Source: Kineococcus aurantiacus
GTDB taxonomy: Bacteria; Actinomycetota; Actinomycetes; Actinomycetales; Kineococcaceae
Length of the DNA stretch: 64,000 bases
Assembly: GCF_013409345.1 (NCBI RefSeq)
Contig: NZ_JACCBB010000001.1
Location: 2,790,001 to 2,854,000, forward strand
Reading direction: 5' to 3'
In this document: piece by piece, positions 44,220 through 55,367 of the stretch
How positions within the stretch are numbered: the stretch's first letter is position 1
Layout: the number at the start of each line of letters is the position of its first letter
Position numbers and translations under genes: made by a program
The notes under the pieces: model-generated
Told to the model about the DNA's origin: nothing
Databases searched by the model: none
Seen by the model: only the letters and a program-made list of their open reading frames with translations

Positions 44220-44630
44220 GTGGCCCAGTACCGGATCCGCGACGTCGCCGACCTCCTCGGCGTCTCCGACGACACCGCCCGCCGCTGGACCGACTCCGGG
44301 ACGCTGCCCAGCAGCAAGGACGACGCCGGGCGCACCGTCGTCGGGGGCGCCGACCTGGCCCGGTTCGCCACCGAGCACGCCGCGGCCGCCGCCCCCGACA
44401 CCACGGGCGTCGCCCGCTCGGCCCGCAACCGCTTCGCCGGGCTCGTCACGCGCGTCGTCCTCGACGGCGTCATGGCCCAGGTCGAGATGCAGTGCGGTCC
44501 GCACCGCGTCGTCTCCCTCATGAGCCGCGAGGCCGCCGAGGAGCTCGGGCTCGCACCGGGCAGCCGGGCGACCGCCGTCGTCAAGGCCACCACCGTCATC
44601 GTCGAGACCCCCGACGGGGGCACCTCGTGA
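44220..44630 (+). CDS. HTH-TOBE molybdate-responsive regulator
   Basis: Protein of 136 aa: an N-terminal excisionase/MerR-like helix-turn-helix ([19 protein letters not shown]) and a C-terminal Mop/TOBE domain (about 68-131; [46 protein letters not shown]) that binds molybdate. It differs from Escherichia coli ModE, which has a LysR-like HTH and two Mop repeats. It heads the modABC operon, GTGA-coupled to modA. GTG 44220 has TAGCAT 6 nt upstream. Confidence 0.88.
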   Translation: MAQYRIRDVADLLGVSDDTARRWTDSGTLPSSKDDAGRTVVGGADLARFATEHAAAAAPDTTGVARSARNRFAGLVTRVVLDGVMAQVEMQCGPHRVVSLMSREAAEELGLAPGSRATAVVKATTVIVETPDGGTS

Positions 44631-45406
44631 GGCCGCGCCCGCTGCTCGCCCTGGTCGCCGCCGGGGCCCTGCTCACCTCCTGCGGGACCCCCGCCGACGG
44701 CGCCCCCGGCGCGGCGGGAACGGGGGCGGGGACGCTGACGGTCTTCGCCGCCGCCTCCCTGCAGGCCAGCTTCACGCGCATCGGCGCGCGGTTCGAGCAG
44801 GCCCACCCCGGCGCGCGGGTGCGGTTCTCCTTCGCCGGTTCCTCCGACCTCGCCGCCCAGCTCACCGAGGGCGCCCCCGCGGACGTGTTCGCCTCGGCCG
44901 ACGAGCGGAACATGGCGAAGGTCACCGCCGCCTCCCTGACCGCCGGGGACCCCGTCGACTTCGCGACCAACGTCCTGGAGATCGCCACCGCGCCGGGCAA
45001 CCCCGCGGGCGTCACGGGGTTCGCCGACCTGGCGCGGCCGGGGCTGAAGGTCGTCGTCTGCGCGGCGCAGGTCCCCTGCGGGGCCGCCGCGCAGACCCTC
45101 CAGGACGAGACCGGCGTCACGCTCGCGCCCGTCAGCGAGGAGTCCTCGGTCACCGACGTCCTCGGCAAGGTCACCTCCGGGGAGGCCGACGCGGGCCTGG
45201 TGTACGTCACCGACGTCGCCGCCGCGGGCGACGCCGTCACCGGGGTGGCGTTCCCCGAGGCCGCCGGGGCCGTGAACACCTACCCGATCGCGGCGCTGCG
45301 CGACAGCGGCGACGCCGGCCTCGCGGCGGAGTTCGTCGCCTTCGTCACCGGGCCGCAGGGGCGCCCGGTCCTGAGCGCCGCCGGGTTCGGCACCCCCGCG
45401 CCGTGA
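44627..45406 (+). CDS. modA: Molybdate-binding lipoprotein ModA
   Basis: Periplasmic-type binding lipoprotein of 259 aa with lipobox LTSC near residue 18-21. [39 protein letters not shown] and the late [13 protein letters not shown] are ModA landmarks whose Ser, Ala and Tyr residues contact the oxyanion. It delivers molybdate (or tungstate) to ModBC. Confidence 0.93.
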   Translation: MRPRPLLALVAAGALLTSCGTPADGAPGAAGTGAGTLTVFAAASLQASFTRIGARFEQAHPGARVRFSFAGSSDLAAQLTEGAPADVFASADERNMAKVTAASLTAGDPVDFATNVLEIATAPGNPAGVTGFADLARPGLKVVVCAAQVPCGAAAQTLQDETGVTLAPVSEESSVTDVLGKVTSGEADAGLVYVTDVAAAGDAVTGVAFPEAAGAVNTYPIAALRDSGDAGLAAEFVAFVTGPQGRPVLSAAGFGTPAP

Positions 45407-46203
45407 CCCGCCGCGGCGGTGCGGCGGAGGGCAGCGCGCTGCCGCGCTGGGTGCTCGCGCCCGCCGCCCTGGGCCTGCTGCTGTTCGCCCTCCCGCTGCT
45501 CGGGGTGGTCTCGCGCGTGGACTGGGCCCGCTTCGTCCCGCTCGTCACCTCCGACTCCTCGCGCGCGGCCCTGGCCCTGAGCCTGCGGACCGCCACCGCC
45601 AGCACCCTGCTGTGCCTGCTGCTGGGGGTCCCGATGGCCCTCGTCCTGGCCCGCGGCAGCTTCCCCGGGCTGCGCGCGCTGCGCTCGGTCGTCCTGCTGC
45701 CCCTCGTACTGCCACCCGTCGTCGGCGGGTTCGCCCTGCTCTCCGCCCTGGGCCGCAACGGGTTGCTCGGTCCCGCGCTGTCGGCGTTCGGGGTCACGGT
45801 GCCGTTCACGACGCTCGCCGTCGTCGTCGCGCAGACGTTCGTGTCGCTGCCGTTCCTCGTCCTGAGCCTGGAGGGGACCCTGCGCACCGCCGGCCGGCGC
45901 TACGAGTCGGTCGCCGCGACCCTGGGCGCCTCACCCAGCCGGGTGCTGTTCCGCATCACCCTGCCGCTCGTCGCGCCCGGTGTCCTGTCCGGCGCGGTCC
46001 TGGCCTTCGCGCGTGCGCTGGGGGAGTTCGGCGCGACCCTCACCTTCGCGGGCAGCCTGCAGGGCGTCACCCGCACCCTGCCGCTGGAGGTCTACCTGCA
46101 GCGCGAGACCGACCCCGACGCCGCGGCCGCGCTGTCCCTGGTCCTCGTCGTCGTCGCGGTCGTCGTGGTCGTCGCCGTGCGGGGGCGGCGGGGCGCGCTG
46201 TGA
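45403..46203 (+). CDS. modB: Molybdate ABC transporter permease ModB
   Basis: Permease of 266 aa with about five or six helices, GTGA-coupled to modA and to mod[29 protein letters not shown] and the EAA loop [19 protein letters not shown] identify ModB/CysT-type permeases. It ends in an Ala/Val-rich helix and a short basic tail. Confidence 0.93.
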   Translation: MTRRGGAAEGSALPRWVLAPAALGLLLFALPLLGVVSRVDWARFVPLVTSDSSRAALALSLRTATASTLLCLLLGVPMALVLARGSFPGLRALRSVVLLPLVLPPVVGGFALLSALGRNGLLGPALSAFGVTVPFTTLAVVVAQTFVSLPFLVLSLEGTLRTAGRRYESVAATLGASPSRVLFRITLPLVAPGVLSGAVLAFARALGEFGATLTFAGSLQGVTRTLPLEVYLQRETDPDAAAALSLVLVVVAVVVVVAVRGRRGAL

Positions 46204-47252
46204 GCCTGGACGTCCACGTCGAGTTCGCCCCCCGCGGGGTGGCCCTGGACCTCGACGTCCCGGCGGGGGAGGTCCTGGCCGTCCTCGGCCCGAACGGCGC
46301 CGGGAAGTCGACGCTGCTGGGGCTGCTCGCCGGGCTGCTGCGGCCCACCGCCGGGCGCGTCGTCCTCGACGGCCGCGTCCTCGCCGGGGACGGCGTCTTC
46401 GTCCCCCCGCACCGGCGCGGCACCGCCCTGCTCGCCCAGGACGCCCTGCTGTTCCCCCACCTGAGCGTCGAGGCCAACGTCGCCTTCGGACCGCGCAGCA
46501 CCGGGACGCCCCGGGCGCAGGCGCTGGCCCGGGCCCGCGAGCTGCTCGCCGACGTCGGGCTGGCCGACCTGGCCCGCCGCCGCCCCCGGGAGCTGTCCGG
46601 CGGCCAGGCCCAGCGCGCCGCGCTCGCCCGCGCCCTGGCCACCGGGCCCCGGCTGCTGCTGCTCGACGAGCCGCTGGCCGCCCTCGACGTCACGGCCGCC
46701 CCGCAGGTCCGGCAGGTGCTGCGCCGCGTGCTGCGCGCACCGGGCCGCTCGGCGGTGCTCGTCACGCACGACCCGCTGGACGCCCTCGCCCTCGCCGACC
46801 GGGTCGTCGTCGTCGAGGACGGCCGCGTCGCCGAGCGCGGCCCCGTGCAGGACGTCCTGTCCCGCCCGCGCAGCGCGTTCGGCGCCCAGCTGGCCGGGCT
46901 CGTGCTGCTGCCCGGGACCCTCACCGCCGGGGGCCTGCGCACCGACGACGGGACCGTCGTCGCCGGGGCGGTGACGGGGGAGGCGGGCGAGCGCGGGGTC
47001 GCCCTGTTCAGCCCCACCGCCGTCTCGGTCCACGCCACCGACCCCGGTGGCAGCCCGCGCAACCGCTGGAGCGCGACCGTCCTGGACGTCACGCCCCGCG
47101 GGGAGGTGGTGCGGCTGCGCGCCGCCCTGGGCGGGCACGACGTCCTGGCCGACCTCACCGTCGCCGCGGCCGCCGAGCTCGACCTGGTCCCCGGGACGGT
47201 CGTGCACCTGGCCGTCAAGGCCACCGCGGTGCGGGTCCACGCCACCCCCTAG
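46200..47252 (+). CDS. modC: Molybdate ABC transporter ATPase ModC
   Basis: ATPase of 350 aa with Walker [10 protein letters not shown], signature [12 protein letters not shown] and Walker [13 protein letters not shown], followed by a C-terminal TOBE domain (about 285-350; [32 protein letters not shown]) expected to bind molybdate and give feedback inhibition. It closes the molybdate operon. Confidence 0.93.
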   Translation: MSLDVHVEFAPRGVALDLDVPAGEVLAVLGPNGAGKSTLLGLLAGLLRPTAGRVVLDGRVLAGDGVFVPPHRRGTALLAQDALLFPHLSVEANVAFGPRSTGTPRAQALARARELLADVGLADLARRRPRELSGGQAQRAALARALATGPRLLLLDEPLAALDVTAAPQVRQVLRRVLRAPGRSAVLVTHDPLDALALADRVVVVEDGRVAERGPVQDVLSRPRSAFGAQLAGLVLLPGTLTAGGLRTDDGTVVAGAVTGEAGERGVALFSPTAVSVHATDPGGSPRNRWSATVLDVTPRGEVVRLRAALGGHDVLADLTVAAAAELDLVPGTVVHLAVKATAVRVHATP

Positions 47253-47304
47253 CCGTGCGGTGGACTTAGACGTTCGGTGGACGCGGCCCCTCCCAGCCGG
47301 TGCA

Positions 47305-47310
47305 TAGGTT
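47305..47310 (+). promoter_or_regulatory. Leaderless -10 of the ABC-2 exporter operon
   Basis: TAGGTT, 6 nt before GTG 47317. Confidence 0.6.
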
Positions 47311-47316
47311 CGGTGC

Positions 47317-48207
47317 GTGCTCGTCCTCGACAACATCACCCGCAGGTTCGGTGACCGCCTCGCCCTCGACGACGTCAGCCTCAGCGTCCCCGACGGGCGC
47401 ATGGTCGGTTTCGTCGGCGCGAACGGTGCCGGGAAGACCACGACGATGCGGATCGCCCTGGGTGTCCTGGCCGCCGACTCCGGGACGGTCACCTTCCGCG
47501 GGCAGGTGCCGGACCTGGCCCTGCGCCGCCGCTTCGGGTACATGCCCGAGGAACGCGGCCTCTACCCCAAGGGCCGGTTGCTGGAGCAGCTCGTCTTCCT
47601 CGCCCGCCTGCACGGCGTCGACCGCGGTGTCGCGGCCCGGCGCGGCCGGGAACTCCTGAACCGCCTCGGGCTGGGGGACCGCGCGGACGACAAGCTGGAG
47701 TCGCTGTCGCTGGGGAACCAGCAGCGCGTGCAGGTCGCGGCCTCCCTCGTCCACGACCCCGAGCTCCTCGTCCTCGACGAACCGTTCTCCGGCCTGGACC
47801 CGCTCGCGGTCGACGCCATGGCGGACCTGCTGCGGGAGAAGACCGCGGCCGGGGTGGGGGTGCTGTTCTCCAGCCACCAGCTCGACCTCGTCGACCGCCT
47901 CTGCGACGACCTCGTCATCCTGCACCGCGGCCGCGTCGTGGCGTCGGGGGAACCGGAGAAGCTGCGCCGCGAGCGCGGCGGGTCCCGCTACGAGCTCGTC
48001 TCCGACGCCGACCTGGACTGGGTCCGCGACGTCCCCGGCGTGCGCCTGGTCGAGCGCCGCCCGCGGGGCGTGGTCCTCGAACTCCTCGACGGCCGCCCCG
48101 ACCTGGACCAGCAGGTCCTGGCCGAGGCCGTCCGCCGCGGCCCGGTGCGCTCCTTCGCGCCGCTGCTGCCCACCTTGTCCGAACTGTTCCAGGAGGTGTC
48201 CCGGTGA
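47317..48207 (+). CDS. ABC-2 exporter ATPase
   Basis: ATPase of 296 aa in the NatA/DUF4162 group: Walker A GANGAGKTT, a short LSLGNQQRVQVAASL signature, Walker B LLVLDEPFSGLD and a C-terminal DUF4162 region. The partner permease overlaps its stop (GTGA). Substrates of this group include Na+, drugs and peptides; nothing here decides between them. Confidence 0.9.
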   Translation: MLVLDNITRRFGDRLALDDVSLSVPDGRMVGFVGANGAGKTTTMRIALGVLAADSGTVTFRGQVPDLALRRRFGYMPEERGLYPKGRLLEQLVFLARLHGVDRGVAARRGRELLNRLGLGDRADDKLESLSLGNQQRVQVAASLVHDPELLVLDEPFSGLDPLAVDAMADLLREKTAAGVGVLFSSHQLDLVDRLCDDLVILHRGRVVASGEPEKLRRERGGSRYELVSDADLDWVRDVPGVRLVERRPRGVVLELLDGRPDLDQQVLAEAVRRGPVRSFAPLLPTLSELFQEVSR

Positions 48208-49379
48208 GGGGCCAGTGGTGGATCGTCGCGCAGCGCGAGATGACCGAGCGGTTGCGGGACAAGGGGTTCATCTTCTCGACGCTGCTCCTCTTCCTCATCG
48301 TCGCCGCCGCGGCGGTCCTGCCGGGGGTGTTCTCCGGCGGGACGAACGACTACGACGTGGCCGTCACGGCGGAGTCCCGGCCCCTCGTCGCGACGGCGCT
48401 GCCGGCCGAGGACCGCGACGACCGGGTCCACCTGCGCGAGGCCGCCGACGTCGCCGCGGCCGAGGCCGCCGTGCGCGCCGGTGACGTCGACGCCGCCGTC
48501 CTCGTGGGGCCGGACGCGGTCTCGATCGTGGGGGACCGCACCGTCCCCGACACCCTCACCTCGATCCTCACCGGCCGGGTCACCGCGGCCCGGACCGTCG
48601 CCGGGTTCGAGGCCTTCGGCGTCGACCGCGCCGACGTCGAGCGGGTCCTGTCGCTGCCGCCGCCGACGACGCGGCTGCTGGCCCCCGACGCGGTGGACCC
48701 GCTGACGGTCTACCTGCTGGGGCTGGCGTTCGCGATCATCTTCTTCCAGATCGTCATCATCTTCGGGTACTCCATCGCCCAGAGCGTGGTGCAGGAGAAG
48801 CAGACCCGCGTCATTGAACTGCTCGTGACGACGGTCCCGGTGCGCCAGCTGCTCATCGGCAAGATCCTGGGCAACGGGATCCTCGCGTTCGGGCAGGTGG
48901 TCCTCCTCGTCGCCGCGGGCGTGGGGGCGCTGGCGGTCGCCCAGCCGGACCTGCTGTCCTCCATCCCGGGCATCCCGACCGCGGCGGTCTGGTTCCTGGT
49001 GTTCTTCCTCTTCGGGTTCGCGATGCTGTCCTGCCTGTGGGCGGCGGCCGGTGCGATGGCCAGCCGGCTGGAGGACCTGCAGTCGACCGCGACGCCCGTG
49101 CAGATGTTCGTCATGCTGCCGTTCTTCGCGACGTTCTTCACCAACGACCCGGGGACGCTGCAGACCGTCCTGAGCTACGTCCCGCTGACGTCGCCGATGG
49201 TGATGCCGAAGCGGGTCGTGCAGGGCGACGTCGCGCTGTGGGAACCGTTGGTGTCGCTGGGCGTCATCGCCCTGACGGCGGTCCTGTTCGTCAGCGTCGC
49301 GCGCCGCCTGTACGAGAACAGCCTGCTGCAGACGGGGCGGTCGCTGGGGCTGCGGTCGGCGTGGCGGAAGGCGGCCTGA
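48204..49379 (+). CDS. ABC-2 exporter permease
   Basis: NatB-like permease of 391 aa: one N-terminal helix (about 25-45), a large extracytoplasmic domain (about 50-165), then five or six helices (about 170-370). QEKQTRVIELLVTTVPVRQLLIGKI, a conserved cytoplasmic loop, is shown here in two overlapping parts: QEKQTRVIELLVTT and PVRQLLIGKILG. It works with the preceding ATPase. Confidence 0.9.
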   Translation: MRGQWWIVAQREMTERLRDKGFIFSTLLLFLIVAAAAVLPGVFSGGTNDYDVAVTAESRPLVATALPAEDRDDRVHLREAADVAAAEAAVRAGDVDAAVLVGPDAVSIVGDRTVPDTLTSILTGRVTAARTVAGFEAFGVDRADVERVLSLPPPTTRLLAPDAVDPLTVYLLGLAFAIIFFQIVIIFGYSIAQSVVQEKQTRVIELLVTTVPVRQLLIGKILGNGILAFGQVVLLVAAGVGALAVAQPDLLSSIPGIPTAAVWFLVFFLFGFAMLSCLWAAAGAMASRLEDLQSTATPVQMFVMLPFFATFFTNDPGTLQTVLSYVPLTSPMVMPKRVVQGDVALWEPLVSLGVIALTAVLFVSVARRLYENSLLQTGRSLGLRSAWRKAA

Positions 49380-49398
49380 ACCCTGGGATGATCCTGGG

Positions 49399-50025
49399 GT
49401 GAGCGAGGCGGAGCAGCGGGTCGTCGGCGTCGGGCCCTGGGAAGGGGACTGGCCCGACGACCCGCGCTACGACCCGGAGCTGCTGCGCGAGGGGGACCGG
49501 CGCAACGTGCTCGACGGGTACCGCTACTGGTCGAACGCCGCCATCGTCGCCGACCTCGACACCCGCCGGAACCCGCTGCACGTCGCGGTGGAGAACTGGC
49601 AGCACGACGCGAACATCGGCTCGGTCGTGCGGACGGCCAACGCGGTGAACGCCGCCGGCGCCCACGTCGTGGGGAACCGCCGGTGGAACCGCCGCGGGGC
49701 CATGGTCACCGACCGGTACCTCAGCACCCACCACCACGCCGACGTGGCGGCGCTGGCGGCGTGGGCCGCCGAGCGGGGCCTGCCGATCGTGGGCATCGAC
49801 AACGTCGAGGGGTCGGTCCCGCTGGAGACCTACGACCTGCCCCGCGAGTGCGTGATGCTCTTCGGGCAGGAGGGGCCGGGGCTGACCGGCGAGGCCGTCG
49901 GCCACTGCGTCGACGTCCTGGCCATCGCCCAGTTCGGCTCCACCCGCTCGATCAACGTGGGAGCCGCCGCCGCGGTCGCCATGCACGCGTGGGTGCGGCG
50001 GCACGTGTTCGGCCAGCGGCCCTGA
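49399..50025 (+). CDS. SpoU-family RNA methyltransferase
   Basis: TrmH/SpoU 2'-O-ribose methyltransferase of 208 aa with the three knot motifs: NIGSVVRTANA, MLFGQEGPGLT and STRSINVGAAAAVAMHAW. Target could be tRNA or 23S rRNA. GTG 49399 has GATGAT 6 nt upstream, the same arrangement as prfC. Repeat cluster B begins 13 bp after its stop. Confidence 0.92.
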   Translation: MSEAEQRVVGVGPWEGDWPDDPRYDPELLREGDRRNVLDGYRYWSNAAIVADLDTRRNPLHVAVENWQHDANIGSVVRTANAVNAAGAHVVGNRRWNRRGAMVTDRYLSTHHHADVAALAAWAAERGLPIVGIDNVEGSVPLETYDLPRECVMLFGQEGPGLTGEAVGHCVDVLAIAQFGSTRSINVGAAAAVAMHAWVRRHVFGQRP

Positions 50026-50038
50026 CCCGCACCGCCCC

Positions 50039-50172
50039 GCGGTGCTCGACCACCGTCGTGCTCGACCACCGTCGTGCTTGATCACCGTCGTGCTTGATCA
50101 CCACGAGGGGGGATGCCTCCCGGTGGTGATCAAGCACTCTCGTGATCGAGCACTCCCGTGATCGAGCACGTG
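50039..50172. repeat. 16-bp repeat cluster B: four direct then three inverted units
   Basis: Forward units start at 50039, 50055, 50071 and 50087. The first two carry GTGCTCGACCACC; the last two read GTCGTGCTTGATCACC. After a 22-nt centre (50103-50124), inverted units start at 50125, 50141 and 50157 (GGTGATCAAGCACTCT, CGTGATCGAGCACTCC and CGTGATCGAGCACGTG). Period is exactly 16 bp, and copy numbers (4+3) match cluster A. It lies between convergent genes. Confidence 0.85.
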
Positions 50173-50212
50173 CGGGGCCGGCGCGCGGCGCCGGGGGTCG
50201 AGCGCGCCCGGG

Positions 50213-52028
<1,816 letters not shown>

Positions 52029-52156
52029 CCTTCGGTCCCCAGCACCCGCGGTCCGCTGCGACCGGGACGGGGACTGCTCGACGGTGCGGAGTTCACACCG
52101 CGCATCCTGCCACGCGGGTCCCCGGCGGGGTCCGCGGCGCCCTGTCGGCCCGTGCG

Positions 52157-54448
52157 TCAGTCGGTGCCCGCCAGCACCTGCTGCGGCACCCGCAGTCGCC
52201 GCGCCGGCGACGACGCGGCCCAGTCCGCGACGGGCCAGCGGGAGCCGCGCGCCACCCGGAACAGCGGCACGTCCGGCGAGACGGCGGTGGGGTTGCCCAC
52301 CGACTTCAGCAGCGGCAGGTCCACGTGGGAGTCGGCGTAGGCGTAGCTGGCGGACAGGTTCGCGCCCTCGACCTCGGCGTAGCGGCGCACCCAGGCCGCG
52401 CGCGCCTCACCCACCAGCGGCGGGGAGGTGAGGAACCCGCTGGCGCGGCGGGTGCCGTCCACGACGGCCTCGTCGAGCTCGGTGCACACGACCTCGTCGA
52501 ACAGCCCCGCCAGCGGCCGGGTGACCTGGCGGACGTCGCCGGTCATGAGGACCGTGCGGTGCCCGGCGTCGCGGTGGGCCTGGATGCGGCGCAGCGCGTC
52601 GGAGGAGATCGAGGCCAGGAAGCCCGGGGCGAAGACGTCGTCGACGTACTGCTCCAGCGCGTCGAGGTCGACGCCGGCGTACCCGCGGAACAGCGAGCGC
52701 AGGAAGCTGCCGCGGTCGCGGCGCTCGGCGGCGATCCAGCCCGGCAGGTGGCGCATGACCCGGCCGAACTCCGCGATGCGCGCGGGGGCGTCCAGCGAGG
52801 ACAGTCGCAGCGTGAGGTAGGTGTCGACGACCGTGCCCGGCAGCAGGGTCCCGGCGAGGTCGAAGACCGCCAGGACGGGGGCGTCGCCCGCGGCGACCGG
52901 CTGCAGCGCGCGGGGCCCGGAGGCCTCGGCCTGCTTGCGGCGGCGGCGGATCTCCTCGTACTTGCGCATCTGGGCCGTGACGCTGGGGCAGTGCGACTCC
53001 AGCCAGTAGTGCCGCCAGTCGACCTGGGAGGTGTCGAAGCCGAACAGCTCCACGTCGGCCGGGTCCAGCGCCCGGTGCAGGGCCAGGGTGTTGTCGTCGA
53101 CGAACCGCAGCTCGGCCTCGGTGTACGCCTTGTACAGGTCCATGTAGCGGCGGGCGAAGTCGATCTGGCGGCGCGCCCCGTCCAGCTTGCGGGACGCCTC
53201 GCGCACCTTGCGCGAGCGCGGGGCGAAGGCCAGCAGCCGGTCGCCCGCACCCGTCAGCAGCTCCCCGGCGCGGATCTTGCGCTCGACGGCGCGGCCCCCG
53301 GGGAAGTCCCACGTCGGCATGACCGCGGGGGAGGAGTCGAACGGGTGCGCGGTGAAGTACTCGCGGATGTACTCGTAGATCTCCCGGAACGTCAGCGGGT
53401 TCCGGGCCCCGGAGGACACGTGGTAGTACGCCGGCTGCGACAGCGGCGGCGGGGTCGCCGACGCCTTGAGGATGGCGTTGACGACGTGGTCGATCGGCAC
53501 GACGTCCATCACCGAGTCGGGGGCGGCCGGGAACTCGGTCAGCTCCCCGCGCCCGTAGGCCAGGATGATCGGCTCGGCCATCTTGAAGCCCTCGATCCAG
53601 CCGGGGCTGGGGTGCTTCACGGCCGACTCGACGATGCTCGGGCGCAGCACGGTCGTCGGGATCACGGGGGCCGCGATCTCCTCGACCAGCCGCTCGCCCA
53701 TGGCCTTGGTGAACGTGTAGCAGTCCGTCCAGCCCAGCGTGCGCGCCCGCTCCAGGCCCGCGGCCTTCTGCTGGGCGACGACCCACTTCACGCGGCGCTC
53801 CTCGGCGCCGGCGGCCACCGACAGCGGCCCGGCGCGGCCGTGGTCGCGCTCGGCGGCGCGCAGGAACCCCTTCAGGCGCTCCTCCAGGCGGGAGTCCTCC
53901 TCGATGCGCGCGGCCAGCCGCAGCCCGGCCTCGGTCTCGCTGCGCCAGTCGACGTCGTGCTCGACGGCCCGCTCGGGGACCGCGCCGCGGCGGCGGCCGC
54001 CGACGTAGGCGGTGGACACGTGCACGTAGTGCACGGCCCCGTGGCCGCGCCCGCTGGCCTCCAGGGTGCGCTCGACCAGCGCCCGGGTGCCGACGACGTT
54101 GGTGGTGAAGGCGTCCTGGATCAGCGGGTCGAACGACACGTCGCCCGCGCAGTGCACGACGACGTCGATGTCGGAGGGCAGCTCCGGCACGTTCGACAGG
54201 TCGCCCTCGAGGGCCTCCACGCGCGTCTTGAGCAGGTCGTCGACCTCGCCGGCGGCGCGGAAGATCGGCTTGCGCAGCAGCGACCGCAGCCGGTCCTCAC
54301 CGCTCTGGCCGGGCTTGGGCCGCACCAGGGCCACGGCCGTCGTCCCGGGGAGGTCGACCAGCAGACGCTGCAGCAACGCCTCACCGATGAAGCCCGTCAC
54401 CCCGGTCAGGAGGAAACGCTTGCCGTCGAGCTGCTCAGCCAATCGCAC
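52157..54448 (-). CDS. Fatty acyl reductase-like SDR fused to HAD-IB domain
   Basis: Fusion of 763 aa. Residues about 1-400 are a NAD_binding_4 (fatty acyl-CoA/thioester reductase) domain: LTGVTGFIGEALLQRLL, VVHCAGDVSFD, YVHVSTAYVGG, and YTFTKAMGE as the catalytic YxxxK. A FAR C-terminal-like helical part follows, then a HAD-IB (SerB-like) domain from about 525. HAD motif I reads FDLAGTL, so the general-acid Asp at +2 is Ala; MTGD and a late YADSHVDLPLL are retained. GTG 54448 has CAGGAT 7 nt upstream (54461-54456), preferred over the longer form from 54475. It may make fatty aldehyde or alcohol for wax or ether lipids (inference). Confidence 0.83.
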   Translation of the reverse strand: MRLAEQLDGKRFLLTGVTGFIGEALLQRLLVDLPGTTAVALVRPKPGQSGEDRLRSLLRKPIFRAAGEVDDLLKTRVEALEGDLSNVPELPSDIDVVVHCAGDVSFDPLIQDAFTTNVVGTRALVERTLEASGRGHGAVHYVHVSTAYVGGRRRGAVPERAVEHDVDWRSETEAGLRLAARIEEDSRLEERLKGFLRAAERDHGRAGPLSVAAGAEERRVKWVVAQQKAAGLERARTLGWTDCYTFTKAMGERLVEEIAAPVIPTTVLRPSIVESAVKHPSPGWIEGFKMAEPIILAYGRGELTEFPAAPDSVMDVVPIDHVVNAILKASATPPPLSQPAYYHVSSGARNPLTFREIYEYIREYFTAHPFDSSPAVMPTWDFPGGRAVERKIRAGELLTGAGDRLLAFAPRSRKVREASRKLDGARRQIDFARRYMDLYKAYTEAELRFVDDNTLALHRALDPADVELFGFDTSQVDWRHYWLESHCPSVTAQMRKYEEIRRRRKQAEASGPRALQPVAAGDAPVLAVFDLAGTLLPGTVVDTYLTLRLSSLDAPARIAEFGRVMRHLPGWIAAERRDRGSFLRSLFRGYAGVDLDALEQYVDDVFAPGFLASISSDALRRIQAHRDAGHRTVLMTGDVRQVTRPLAGLFDEVVCTELDEAVVDGTRRASGFLTSPPLVGEARAAWVRRYAEVEGANLSASYAYADSHVDLPLLKSVGNPTAVSPDVPLFRVARGSRWPVADWAASSPARRLRVPQQVLAGTD

Positions 54449-54497
54449 GCGGAGGATCCTGCCACGGATGGGCACCCGCTCCGCGCGCCTCGACCCC

Positions 54498-54503
54498 TAG
54501 GGT
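54498..54503 (+). promoter_or_regulatory. Leaderless -10 of the nitrilase gene
   Basis: TAGGGT, 7 nt before GTG 54511; back to back with the CAGGAT of the divergent reductase, only 36 bp apart. Confidence 0.6.
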
Positions 54504-54510
54504 CGCCCGC

Positions 54511-55305
54511 GTGGACATCGCCTGCCTCCAGACCGCCGGGACCACCGGCGACCCCGCGGCCAACCTCGCCGCGCTCGACCGGGCCGCCGCCGAGGCCGTC
54601 TCCCGCGGCGCCGGGCTGCTCATCACCCCCGAGATGTTCCTCACCGGCTACGACCTGGGGCCCGACACCCCCGCCCGCGTCCGCGCGCTGGCCCCCGGCC
54701 TGCTCGAAGGGGTCGTGGCGATCGCCCGGGAGCGCTCCGTGGCCCTCCTGGTGGGGATGCCGGAGGTCGAGGGGGACGCCTGCTTCAACACGGCCGTCTT
54801 CGTCGCCCCCGACGGCGAGGTCCTCGGCCGCCACCGCAAGGTCCACCTGTTCGGCGAGATCGACCGCGCGGCGTTCACCGCTGGTGACCGGCTCGTGACG
54901 ACCGTCGACTTCGGCGGGCTGCGCATCGCGGTGCTCATCTGCTACGACGTGGAGTTCCCCGAGGCGGTCCGGGCGGCGGCGCTCGCCGGAGCCCACCTCG
55001 TGGCCGTCCCGACGGCGCAGATGCACCCCTTCGAGTGGGTCGCCGAGCAGCTGGTCCGGGCCCGGGCGTGGGAGAACCAGGTGCACGTCGCCTACGTCGA
55101 CCACGACGGCCGGGAGGGGGCGTTCGACTACGTGGGCCGCAGCAGCGTCGTCGGCCCGGACGGGTCGGTCCTGGCCTCGGTCGAGCACGGGGAGGCGCTG
55201 CTGGTGGCGCGGGTCGACCCCGGGGCGGTGGAGCGGGCCCAGCGGGAGAACCCGTACCTGGCCGACCGGCGCGCGGAGCTGTACGGGCCCCTCACCGACG
55301 GGTAG
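54511..55305 (+). CDS. Carbon-nitrogen hydrolase (nitrilase superfamily)
   Basis: Nitrilase-superfamily amidase of 264 aa with the complete catalytic triad: Glu41 (ITPEMF), Lys110 (HRKVHLF) and Cys144 (LICYDVEFPE). The size and motifs suit omega-amidase, N-carbamoylputrescine amidase or aliphatic amidase types. The exact substrate is unknown. It diverges from the acyl-reductase fusion with a 62-bp gap. Confidence 0.9.
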   Translation: MDIACLQTAGTTGDPAANLAALDRAAAEAVSRGAGLLITPEMFLTGYDLGPDTPARVRALAPGLLEGVVAIARERSVALLVGMPEVEGDACFNTAVFVAPDGEVLGRHRKVHLFGEIDRAAFTAGDRLVTTVDFGGLRIAVLICYDVEFPEAVRAAALAGAHLVAVPTAQMHPFEWVAEQLVRARAWENQVHVAYVDHDGREGAFDYVGRSSVVGPDGSVLASVEHGEALLVARVDPGAVERAQRENPYLADRRAELYGPLTDG

Positions 55306-55367
55306 TCGCGTGGTGACTGTGCGAGTCTGCTCAGCGCACGCGCAGTCGAACCGCGAGGAGGCGGGAC

